DNA from: an uncultured Acetatifactor sp.
GTDB lineage: Bacteria; Bacillota; Clostridia; Lachnospirales; Lachnospiraceae
Direction of reading: 5' to 3'
Length of the DNA stretch: 55,741 nucleotides
Assembly: GCA_910577185.1 (NCBI GenBank)
Contig: CAJTLR010000019.1
Coordinates: 1 to 55,741 of the forward strand
Under the pieces are notes generated by a model, which saw nothing but the letters and a program-made list of their open reading frames with translations, did not search any database and had not been told where the DNA came from. The position numbers and the translations under genes are program-made. Within the stretch, counting starts at the first letter, position 1; each line of letters begins with the position of its first letter. Shown here in pieces: positions 1 to 7,024 of this stretch.

Positions 1-63
1 GTTATAGGGACAGTCTGCGCTTTTTTATCCCCCGCAAGATTCTGTTTCATAGTAAATTCACAG

Positions 64-87
64 CAGTCCGGGCAGATACCCGGACTG
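64..87. terminator. Hairpin downstream of dapA
   Basis: A perfect 9-bp inverted repeat (CAGTCCGGG at 64-72, CCCGGACTG at 79-87) with a 6-nt loop lies 24 nt past the dapA stop. The position suits a transcription terminator or 3' stabilising hairpin for dapA, but no clear U-run follows it on the minus strand, so efficient intrinsic termination is uncertain. Confidence 0.45.
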
Positions 88-111
88 TCGGCATTGTTCT
101 TCTATCGGAAC

Positions 112-996
112 TCAAAGGATTCCGTATGCTCTCATGGCAGATTTCAGACGTTCCACATTTGCCGGTTCCATGGGAGTCAGCGGCATTCTCAGTGCGCCGT
201 CAATCATCCCCATCAATTCCAGCGCCTTCTTTACCGGTATGGGATTCACCTCACAGAACAGGGCTTCGTAAAGCTCTATGGCTTCCAGCTGCATTTTACA
301 GCTGCCCTCTGCATCTCCGTCCAGGAACTTCTGGCAGATTTCATGAGTCTGGTGGGGCGCCACATTTGCGATCACGGATATGACACCTTTCCCTCCAAGG
401 GACATAATCGGGACAATCTGGTCGTCATTTCCGGAATAAATATCCACCATGCCTCCGGAAATCGCAGCCAGATGGGCAATCTGGCTGATATTGCCGCTGG
501 CTTCCTTGACACCCACAATATTTTCCACATCCCGGCAGAGACGCACCACTGTCTCCGGCTGGATATTACATCCGGTTCTGCTGGGAACATTATAAAGCAG
601 AATGGGAAGTTTCACGGCTTCCGCCACCTTCTTAAAATGGGCATACAGACCATTCTGCGTGGCTTTGTTGTAATAGGGGCTTACCAGGAGAAGCCCGTCC
701 GCTCCCGCCTGCTCGGCCTCCACGGAAAGATATACCGCTGTATCCGTACAATTGGATCCTGTGCCTGCCACCACCGGAATTCTCCCCGCCACAGTCTCCA
801 CACAATACCTGATTACCTCCAGATGCTCCTCATGGGTCAGAGTGGACGACTCCCCCGTCGTGCCGCATACAATAATGGCATCCGTCCCATTTGCAATCTG
901 GAACTCAAGCAGTTTCGCAAACTGCTCATAATTCACTTCCCCATTGTCATGCATGGGTGTAACAACAGCTACGCCCGAACCCTTGAAAATTGACAT
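112..996 (-). CDS. dapA: 4-hydroxy-tetrahydrodipicolinate synthase
   Basis: This is the first committed enzyme of the diaminopimelate/lysine pathway, condensing pyruvate with aspartate semialdehyde in the cytoplasm. The 294-residue product has the normal length of the TIM-barrel DHDPS family. Visible motifs are GTTGES (46-50), the YNVPSRTG segment with catalytic Tyr135, and GVKEASGN with Schiff-base Lys164. The reading frame stays open further upstream, but the ATG at 996 is chosen because a GGAGGA ribosome site sits just before it and the family N-terminus begins there. It has its own promoter and a roughly 180-nt structured leader, so it appears to be transcribed alone. Confidence 0.97.
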   Translation of the reverse strand: MSIFKGSGVAVVTPMHDNGEVNYEQFAKLLEFQIANGTDAIIVCGTTGESSTLTHEEHLEVIRYCVETVAGRIPVVAGTGSNCTDTAVYLSVEAEQAGADGLLLVSPYYNKATQNGLYAHFKKVAEAVKLPILLYNVPSRTGCNIQPETVVRLCRDVENIVGVKEASGNISQIAHLAAISGGMVDIYSGNDDQIVPIMSLGGKGVISVIANVAPHQTHEICQKFLDGDAEGSCKMQLEAIELYEALFCEVNPIPVKKALELMGMIDGALRMPLTPMEPANVERLKSAMRAYGIL

Positions 997-1068
997 CGCT
1001 TTTCCTCCATTTCCATAATTGCGGCTTCTCTCACCTGAGCGGAAAGCTTCAAAAGAAGCAATAAAACT

Positions 1069-1090
1069 CGCCGGCACTTTTGTGCCGGCG
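1069..1090 (-). promoter_or_regulatory. Terminator-like hairpin in the dapA leader
   Basis: A perfect 9-bp GC-rich stem (CGCCGGCAC / GTGCCGGCG) with an AAAA loop on the minus strand is followed by AGTTTTATTG. It lies about 75 nt upstream of the dapA start and inside the transcribed leader. This is the shape of an intrinsic terminator used for attenuation. I could not match the rest of the leader to the lysine riboswitch or a T-box, so the signal, if any, is unknown. Confidence 0.5.
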
Positions 1091-1183
1091 AACACGTATT
1101 TCCCTTTCCTTCCATTCCTTCACCTGTCGCACCCAAAAGTACTCCCGAAAAACGCAATCTCATCATGTTATGTATATGATGAA

Positions 1184-1212
1184 ATCATATCATTTTACAT
1201 GAATACTGTCAA
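1184..1212 (-). promoter_or_regulatory. Sigma-A promoter of dapA
   Basis: A TTGACA box (1207-1212) and a TATGAT box (1184-1189) are separated by 17 nt on the minus strand, close to the vegetative consensus. The -35 lies a few bases beyond the stop codon of the adenosyltransferase gene. Transcription would start near 1177, giving a leader of about 180 nt. Confidence 0.8.
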
Positions 1213-1217
1213 CGGAT

Positions 1218-1715
1218 TTATTCCCAAACCTTGAATTTCACCGTCTCAATTTTGGAAACTTCATCCGCCAGGATACAGATGTCGTCCGTAAGCTTGACCC
1301 CCGTCAAAATGACATCCGTCTCCTCCCGGTTCTCCAGCATTGTCTTCAGCTCCTCCACCTGGACAATCTCCATTTCCGTCAGCCTGAGAACTTCATCCAG
1401 TATCAGCAGGTCACATCCCCTGGTAGACAGAACTTTTCTGGCAAAATTCATCCCGTTCCGAATATTGACGATTTCCTCCTGCTTCTTTTCTTCCGAAAGT
1501 TTCTCGTAATTTTCCACTGTCTTTTCAAAAGAAAAAAGCTTTATCTCCGGCTCCATCCTGCGAAGAAAGTCGGAATTCATCGACCCGTTTCCCTTTAAGA
1601 ACTGAATAATTACTACATTTTTGCCTTCCATTGCCGCCTGCAGCGCCCTGCCCAGGGCAGCCGGTGATTTTCCCCGTCCATCTCCGGCGTATATATATAC
1701 TGACCCTTTTGCCAT
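1218..1715 (-). CDS. Corrinoid adenosyltransferase, CobA/BtuR-like
   Basis: This is probably an ATP:cob(I)alamin or cob(I)yrinate a,c-diamide adenosyltransferase, which attaches the adenosyl ligand of coenzyme B12. The 165-residue product begins with a beta strand and a P-loop (AGDGRGKSPAALGRA, about residues 10-24). It later has LLILDEVLRLTE (Walker B-like) and DVILTGVKL, matching the DE and LTGR blocks of the family. The P-loop reads GRGKSP instead of the usual GKGKTT, and LTGV replaces LTGR, so this is a divergent branch. The ATG at 1715 is preferred over an upstream start at 1772 because GAGGTG precedes it. No other cobalamin gene is in the window. Confidence 0.75.
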   Translation of the reverse strand: MAKGSVYIYAGDGRGKSPAALGRALQAAMEGKNVVIIQFLKGNGSMNSDFLRRMEPEIKLFSFEKTVENYEKLSEEKKQEEIVNIRNGMNFARKVLSTRGCDLLILDEVLRLTEMEIVQVEELKTMLENREETDVILTGVKLTDDICILADEVSKIETVKFKVWE

Positions 1716-1815
1716 ACCGCACCTCATTTCGCCCATATAAGGAAATGCAACCGTTTTTTCCCACACCGTCACAAAACGGAAGCAAAAAAACGCATTGATA
1801 AAAAGCTACGAGACT

Positions 1816-1844
1816 AGGATACCATATTTTCCACAATTTGGCAA
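1816..1844 (-). promoter_or_regulatory. Putative promoter of the adenosyltransferase gene
   Basis: TTGCCA (1839-1844) and TATCCT (1816-1821) with a 17-nt spacer lie on the minus strand about 100 nt before the ATG. The spacing is ideal and both boxes have four or five consensus bases. It sits in the short gap after the SSB-like gene. Confidence 0.5.
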
Positions 1845-1877
1845 ATCCTTTCCGATATGCCGTTTTGTCTGTGATTT

Positions 1878-2528
1878 CTAACCCTGCTGTTCCTCCGTGT
1901 CCTCCGTCAGTTCCAGCTTGCTGACCGATACCTCAAAGGCCACTCTTCTCTCCACATTTTCCTCATCCAGCTTTTTCATGTACTCCCTGCTCTGTATCCT
2001 TCCCCATACCGCGCATCGTTCCCCCACCCGGAAATGATTGGCGTAACGGGCATTTCTTCCCCAACAGATACAAGGTATGTAATCGGATTTTCCATAGGGA
2101 CGGTTTACCGCAAGCAGTAAATCGGCAATCTCCCTGCCCAGGGGTGTTTTTCTGTAAATGGGTTCCTTACAGATGTAACCATCCAGAAAGATCTGGTTTG
2201 TCTTGGAGCTCTCTTCCATCTCATCCACAAAACTGATCTCCCGGGCAAATACGGAAAGCACAAGTCTGTTTTTGCGCTCTTCGTGGCGGTTATAGGAGCG
2301 GAACTGGCCGTTTACGCAGATCAGTTCTCCCGTATAATCCGCGCTGACATCCAGCAGTCTCTCCGAAACCATGATGGGAATTGTATCATAACTCTCACTG
2401 AGTCTCTTGCATTTCACATCCATCATGTAAAATCCTTCCCCGAAAATTTCATGGCTGTAGCTGAAACCGCTGACAATTTCCCCCATGATTGTAACCTGAT
2501 TGTTTTCAATTACCTTATCTGTCATCAT
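1878..2528 (-). CDS. Single-stranded DNA-binding-like OB-fold protein
   Basis: The 216-residue product looks like two consecutive OB-fold halves of the SSB/PriB type. The first half (about 1-100) has NQVTIMGEIVSGF and ELICVNGQFRSY. The second (about 110-205) has NQIFLDGYICKEPIYRKT, then LLLAVNR, IPCICWGRNA and CAVWGRIQSREY, which are the strand signatures of bacterial SSB. This is the two-domain form seen in Lachnospiraceae rather than replicative SSB, since an acidic DDDIPF-type tail is absent; it ends in EDTEEQQG. The start at 2528 is taken because AAGGGAG precedes tandem ATGs; the longer frame to 2600 lacks a ribosome site. A role in replication or repair is inferred. Confidence 0.7.
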   Translation of the reverse strand: MMTDKVIENNQVTIMGEIVSGFSYSHEIFGEGFYMMDVKCKRLSESYDTIPIMVSERLLDVSADYTGELICVNGQFRSYNRHEERKNRLVLSVFAREISFVDEMEESSKTNQIFLDGYICKEPIYRKTPLGREIADLLLAVNRPYGKSDYIPCICWGRNARYANHFRVGERCAVWGRIQSREYMKKLDEENVERRVAFEVSVSKLELTEDTEEQQG

Positions 2529-2625
2529 CGTTCTCCCTTCTTGTTTTAAGACTTTTTCCGGTAATGCCTCCTGCAGGGTAAGTCTGCGCTTTCCGGACAA
2601 TACTCCATTCGGAGGGATATTACTA

Positions 2626-2654
2626 TTTATACAATAGATTTTGACTTTTTAGAA
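2626..2654 (-). promoter_or_regulatory. Possible promoter of the SSB-like gene
   Basis: TTCTAA (2649-2654) and TATAAA (2626-2631) are 17 nt apart on the minus strand in the AT-rich divergent region. The -35 is weak, so this is a tentative assignment. The rest of the 2529-2900 gap holds the typA promoter and no gene that I can support. Confidence 0.35.
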
Positions 2655-2757
2655 CCTTTTCTCGTCGCGCAAATCGCCAAATTTTTCGAAATTATATTTA
2701 TTTTCATACTTTTTCTTATGTTAAATGGTGAATCAAAAGCCGCAACCCCAATAAAAC

Positions 2758-2786
2758 TTGCATCTCTCCATAAATGGTGTTATACT
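2758..2786 (+). promoter_or_regulatory. Promoter of typA
   Basis: TTGCAT (2758-2763) and TATACT (2781-2786) are 17 nt apart and point toward typA, giving a leader of a little over 100 nt. Confidence 0.6.
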
Positions 2787-2900
2787 GTAACAGTTTGATT
2801 TTCTGAGGAAACAATTCATCGACAGAAACAGACAATTATCATCAGACCTATACGCTGCATATGCGGATCATAAGAATCAGGATACAGAAATGAGGTTATT

Positions 2901-4733
2901 ATGAGGCAAAAAAGAGAAGATATCAGAAATGTTGCCATTATTGCCCATGTAGATCATGGCAAAACCACGCTGGTGGATGAACTGCTGAAACAAAGCGGTG
3001 TATTCCGGGAAGGGCAGGCCGTGGCCGAACGTGTCATGGACTCCAACGACATCGAAAGGGAACGCGGCATCACCATTCTCTCCAAAAACACTGCGGTCAT
3101 GTACAAAAATACCAAAATCAATATTGTGGACACTCCCGGCCACGCCGATTTCGGCGGTGAAGTGGAACGCGTCCTGAAAATGGTAAACGGCGTCATCCTG
3201 GTGGTGGATGCCTTTGAGGGGCCCATGCCCCAGACCAAATTTGTACTCCGCAAAGCCCTGGAGTTAAAGCTGCCCGTCATCGTGTGCATCAATAAAATTG
3301 ACCGCCCGGAGGCAAGGCCGGAAGAAGTTGTGGATGAAGTACTGGAACTGTTCCTGGAACTGGATGCAGACGATTCCCAGCTGGACTGCCCCTTTGTTTA
3401 CGCTTCCGCAAAGGCAGGCGTGGCCTCCACGGACTCGTCCGAGCCCGGCATCAGCATGGAACCGTTGTTTGAAACCATTGTAAACTACATTCCCGCCCCG
3501 GAAGGCGACAGCGCCGCCGGCACCCAGGTGCTCATCAGCACCATCGATTACAATGAATATGTGGGACGCATCGGCATCGGAAAGGTGGACAACGGCACCA
3601 TCCGGGTCAACCAGGAAGTCGTCATCTGCAACCATCACGATCCCGGCAAACATGTAAAAGTAAAGGTGAGCAAACTTTATGAGTTTGACGGCCTGAATAA
3701 AGCGGAGGTCAGGGAAGCCGGCATCGGTTCCATAGTGGCCATCTCCGGAATTGCCGACATCCACATCGGAGACACGCTTTGCTCTACCGACGAGATCTCT
3801 CCCATTCCTTTCCAGAAGATCAGCGAGCCCACCATCGCCATGCAGTTCATGGTGAATGACTCCCCTCTCGCAGGACTGGAAGGAAAATACGTCACCAGCC
3901 GCCATATCCGGGACAGGCTGTTCCGGGAACTGAACACGGATGTCTCCCTGCGGGTGGAGGAAACGGATACCACCGAAGTATTTAAAGTGTCCGGAAGAGG
4001 GGAACTGCATCTGTCCGTACTGATTGAAACCATGCGCCGGGAAGGCTACGAATTCGCTGTCAGCAAGGCGGAAGTCCTCTACCATACCGACGAGTCAGGC
4101 CACCGCACCGAGCCCATGGAACTGGCCTACATTGACGTACCCAATGAATTTGCAGGGGTCGTCATCGAAAAACTCGGGTCGAGAAAAGGAGAACTGCGGA
4201 ATATGGGGGCCATCTCCGGCGGCACCTACACAAGGCTGGAATTCTCCATTCCCTCAAGGGGACTCATCGGTTACCGGGGCGAATTTCTCACAGACACCAA
4301 GGGAAACGGCATCATGAATACCATTTTCGATGGATATGCCCCCTACAAGGGAGATATCCAGTACAGAAGGCAGGGATCCCTCATCGCCTTTGAAGCAGGT
4401 GACGCTATCACCTATGGCCTGTTCAACGCCCAGGAACGCGGTACCCTGTTCATCGGCCCGGGAGAAAAAGTTTATGCCGGAATGGTGGTGGGCCAGACCG
4501 GCCGAAGCGAGGACATAGAGGTAAATGTGTGTAAGAAAAAGCAATTGACCAATACCCGTTCCTCCAGTGCGGACGAAGCCCTGCGTCTTGTCCCGCCCAA
4601 AATTCTTTCCATGGAACAGGCCCTGGATTTTATCGATACCGACGAATTGCTGGAAGTCACTCCCACCCATTTGCGGATCCGCAAAAAAATTCTGGATCCT
4701 ACCCTGCGGAAACGTGCCGCCATGAAAAAGTAA
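2901..4733 (+). CDS. typA: Ribosome-associated GTPase TypA/BipA
   Basis: This is a translational GTPase of the EF-G/LepA group that binds the ribosome and supports assembly and growth under stress. The 610-residue length is normal for the family. The G domain shows AHVDHGKTT (P-loop, about 15-23), RERGITI (switch I), DTPGHADFGGEVER (switch II) and NKIDRP. These are followed by the beta-barrel domain and the BipA-specific C-terminal region with GRGELHLS and SRGLIGYRGEFLTDT. TGAGGT just before the ATG sets the start. It is monocistronic, with its own promoter and a strong terminator, and is the only plus-strand gene in the first 12 kb. Confidence 0.98.
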   Translation: MRQKREDIRNVAIIAHVDHGKTTLVDELLKQSGVFREGQAVAERVMDSNDIERERGITILSKNTAVMYKNTKINIVDTPGHADFGGEVERVLKMVNGVILVVDAFEGPMPQTKFVLRKALELKLPVIVCINKIDRPEARPEEVVDEVLELFLELDADDSQLDCPFVYASAKAGVASTDSSEPGISMEPLFETIVNYIPAPEGDSAAGTQVLISTIDYNEYVGRIGIGKVDNGTIRVNQEVVICNHHDPGKHVKVKVSKLYEFDGLNKAEVREAGIGSIVAISGIADIHIGDTLCSTDEISPIPFQKISEPTIAMQFMVNDSPLAGLEGKYVTSRHIRDRLFRELNTDVSLRVEETDTTEVFKVSGRGELHLSVLIETMRREGYEFAVSKAEVLYHTDESGHRTEPMELAYIDVPNEFAGVVIEKLGSRKGELRNMGAISGGTYTRLEFSIPSRGLIGYRGEFLTDTKGNGIMNTIFDGYAPYKGDIQYRRQGSLIAFEAGDAITYGLFNAQERGTLFIGPGEKVYAGMVVGQTGRSEDIEVNVCKKKQLTNTRSSSADEALRLVPPKILSMEQALDFIDTDELLEVTPTHLRIRKKILDPTLRKRAAMKK

Positions 4734-4751
4734 ATACAAACCAGACAACAG

Positions 4752-4776
4752 CGGGGAGCCGGTCTCCCCGTTTTTT
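4752..4776 (+). terminator. Intrinsic terminator of typA
   Basis: A 7-bp stem (CGGGGAG at 4752-4758, CTCCCCG at 4764-4770) with a 5-nt loop is followed directly by six T residues, 18 nt past the typA stop. Confidence 0.9.
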
Positions 4777-4847
4777 CCGCGCATTTTTCCTTCTGCCCTG
4801 CCCCATAAGCCAAAAGGCAGCCTGAAATCGCTTTTTCCATGGGGAAG

Positions 4848-4949
4848 AAGATTGAAAATTGAAAATTTTCAATCCCAAGTTTGTGTCTGCGCGGCATCCA
4901 CAAACTTGACATGCGCAAAAGGCCGCGCAGAAATGGGGTTAAATATGAA
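4848..4949 (+). repeat. 102-bp structured repeat, copy 1
   Basis: This element is repeated at 50314-50415 in the opposite strand with one difference in 102 bases. It begins with an AT-rich hairpin (GATTGAAAA / TTTTCAATC, 4850-4874). Two perfect inverted repeats then interleave: CAAGTTTGTG (4876-4885) with CACAAACTTG (4899-4908), and CTGCGCGGC (4887-4895) with GCCGCGCAG (4922-4930). This order is that of an H-type pseudoknot, or of two alternative hairpins. It ends in a GGGG stretch and an ATG. In the other copy the same ATG is the start of a real gene. Confidence 0.9.
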
Positions 4950-5085
4950 CTTCCCTGATGTTATCTTCTCAGCCGGGGTAATCCGCGAAAACTCACCTGA
5001 CAGTAACTCTGCACAAAATAGAATATCAGATAATATGACTACAGCTTCTTGTATTTGGTATTACTCTATCAGACTTTCCTCCTAA
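4945..5085 (+). other. Short open frame following the repeat, probably not a gene
   Basis: The ATG at the end of the repeat opens a 46-codon frame (MNFPDVIFSAGV...). I see no domain, membrane segment or family resemblance. It is recorded because the other copy of the repeat delivers a genuine start codon at the same place, so this could be the stub of a gene that was lost. Confidence 0.15.
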
Positions 5086-5353
5086 AGTCAAGGATTTTAT
5101 GAATTTTTAACAATATTTCCCCGGATATTTAAATTATTATAGCTATTTTGCATCATTTTTCCTATAACAATCCAACTGACCGCGGTTTCTCTGCCTGATC
5201 CTGCCCCCTTTTACTGTTATAAGCAGATCACGGGCTGCAGCTCAGACAGAGAGCCATCAGCCCGGTCATTTTCAGGGAAGATCTGTTTTACAGTCTTTTG
5301 TCCCCATACCCTTTTCTTTCATTTCAGAACTGTGTTTCAAACCGCTCTGCCTT
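5086..5353. other. Non-coding stretch with one long hairpin
   Basis: No gene is visible here. The only structure is an inverted repeat (CGGGCTG 5231-5237 with CAGCCCG 5258-5264, and inner GCTC/GAGC arms at 5240-5254) that might end transcription of the minus-strand hydrolase operon. It lacks a U-run. Confidence 0.35.
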
Positions 5354-7024
5354 TTACCTCGATTTGTATTTCTGTATCATATTCTCAATATCCTGGTGCA
5401 GACAGTGTAACTCCTGAACATCCATAGTCCAATACACATAGAAAGGATATGCCGTGTTCCGCAGTCTCTCCTGCAGTCTGGAACAGAAGTCCGCCAGCTC
5501 TTCGTTTGCCCGGATAACCTGTTCCAGATCTTTCTCTTCCCTGTGATCTGCCACCTTCCCCATGCCAAAATATACTTTGGCCATATGCCAGAATCCTTCC
5601 ACATAATATTGGTATAAATCCAGAATCTCCTTCAAATCATGAGCCAGCTCATCCTGTACTCCCAAAGTATCAATATCCAGCAGGGCCCCCAGCTTCCCCA
5701 CTTCCCTCAGCGCCTGGCATTTTTCCTCAAAAATGATTTTCAGATTACTTTCTGTGGGTTCGATATCCTTTGCGCTGTCCGGATCCCACTGTATTTTCTG
5801 ATGATATACATTCATCACATTGTAAATACTCTGATAGGCATGTTGAAAACGACTGCTGTAATTAAACACATGCCCTCTCACATACAAGGTTTTTTCCAAT
5901 ACGGACCAGGATGCATTCATAAATCTTTGCAACCGCTCTGCCGCGTCTTCAGCCTGCGGCTTTACCGGAAAGCGCTGTCTGGACTCCTCCTGCAGGGGAG
6001 ACATGAGTCCATATTCTGTCCATGCCCGGTATATCTCCTGTTCACTACAATGGGAATCATATGCCAGCATGGCAGCCGCAATCAGATTCAGGCAGCTGAA
6101 TGTATTCATACAGCTGCTTTCATCCAGCAGCTCCCAATCCGTTCTCACCCACATTCCGCTGCAGCCGTATTTTGCGCAATTGGCAAACCGTCTCTGCATA
6201 TCCTCCACCAGGCCGCAGGGAAAAATACCCACACCGCAATATTGTCCCCATGCATCGTATTCAATCCACATCTCCCTGTCCTGATACCAGGGAATAGCCG
6301 GGTTATCCGGAAAAGTAGGCCAGAAATCATGGGGCACATTCTTCAGTGCCATCACAATATCATCTCCGCATTTTTCCGCAGCTTCCAGAACCGCGCTCTG
6401 GGCCCCTGCAGAATACGCAAAATCCCTGACAATCATTTCTTTCCCGGCTTCCTTTAGCGGGGTATAAACTGCTTTCAGATACTGATAATACCAGTCTTCC
6501 TGCTTTGTCTGCCTGCAGCGATCACAGCTGCACTGGTTTGCGGATATTGTCACTTTGCTTTCACGGGTTGCGGGGCTGACAATCACTCCTGCCATCTCCG
6601 GAAACCGGAGAACCAGCTCCTGAATCTTGTCCTCTAAAAATGTAAACCAGAAAGGATCTGTAGGGCAAATGTGTCCGTTTTCCTTTCGAAGACCAGGGTA
6701 TTTGTCAAGAAGCGCTTCCGGGTACCATATTTCCTTCACCTCAAAATAGAAACGAATCCCTCTCTCCCTGGCCTCGCGAATCACTTTTCGGATATAATGC
6801 CCGTTGGTCCCTATGGAACAGTAACGAATTGGCCAGTATGCCCACATCTCTTCTTCGTTAAAATACTTTTCAGGCAGAATCACCTGATCCAGCAGATCAA
6901 ATTGATGGAAAATCAGCGCATTCATATGGAATTTCTCCATAAAATCCAGTGTGCGGCTGACCGTCTCCCATTTCCACATATGATTATTGCACATTTCAAA
7001 TCCACGAAACTTTAACCGGCCCAT
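5354..7024 (-). CDS. GH67-like glycoside hydrolase-related protein (paralogue A)
   Basis: A 556-residue cytoplasmic-looking protein with no signal peptide. The N-terminal half reads as a TIM barrel: a first strand and helix (TVSRTLDFMEKFHMNALIFH, 21-40), then VKEIWYPE, GHICPTDPFWF, SPATRES (150-156), IVRDFAY, ALKNVPHDFWPTFP (226-239) and WIEYDAWGQYCG (253-264). The last blocks resemble GH67 alpha-glucuronidase motifs (KNGPIDFQP and EFQITQEY), which would place catalytic candidates at Glu155, Asp233 and Glu255. A CSCDRC cluster (165-170) may bind metal. It is shorter than GH67 (about 650-700). The start overlaps the stop of its paralogue by 13 nt. The context of a GH43 xylosidase and sugar importer supports removal of glucuronosyl side groups from xylo-oligosaccharides, but this is inference. 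Confidence 0.6.
   Translation of the reverse strand: MGRLKFRGFEMCNNHMWKWETVSRTLDFMEKFHMNALIFHQFDLLDQVILPEKYFNEEEMWAYWPIRYCSIGTNGHYIRKVIREARERGIRFYFEVKEIWYPEALLDKYPGLRKENGHICPTDPFWFTFLEDKIQELVLRFPEMAGVIVSPATRESKVTISANQCSCDRCRQTKQEDWYYQYLKAVYTPLKEAGKEMIVRDFAYSAGAQSAVLEAAEKCGDDIVMALKNVPHDFWPTFPDNPAIPWYQDREMWIEYDAWGQYCGVGIFPCGLVEDMQRRFANCAKYGCSGMWVRTDWELLDESSCMNTFSCLNLIAAAMLAYDSHCSEQEIYRAWTEYGLMSPLQEESRQRFPVKPQAEDAAERLQRFMNASWSVLEKTLYVRGHVFNYSSRFQHAYQSIYNVMNVYHQKIQWDPDSAKDIEPTESNLKIIFEEKCQALREVGKLGALLDIDTLGVQDELAHDLKEILDLYQYYVEGFWHMAKVYFGMGKVADHREEKDLEQVIRANEELADFCSRLQERLRNTAYPFYVYWTMDVQELHCLHQDIENMIQKYKSR

Noticed and set aside
969..1166. 65-codon leader peptide frame before dapA
   Set aside because: It overlaps the dapA start in another frame, has no good ribosome site and crosses the leader hairpin.
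996..1177. Lysine riboswitch or T-box in the dapA leader
   Set aside because: The conserved lysine-riboswitch core and the T-box AGGGTGGNACCGCG sequence are not present; only the terminator-like hairpin is supported.
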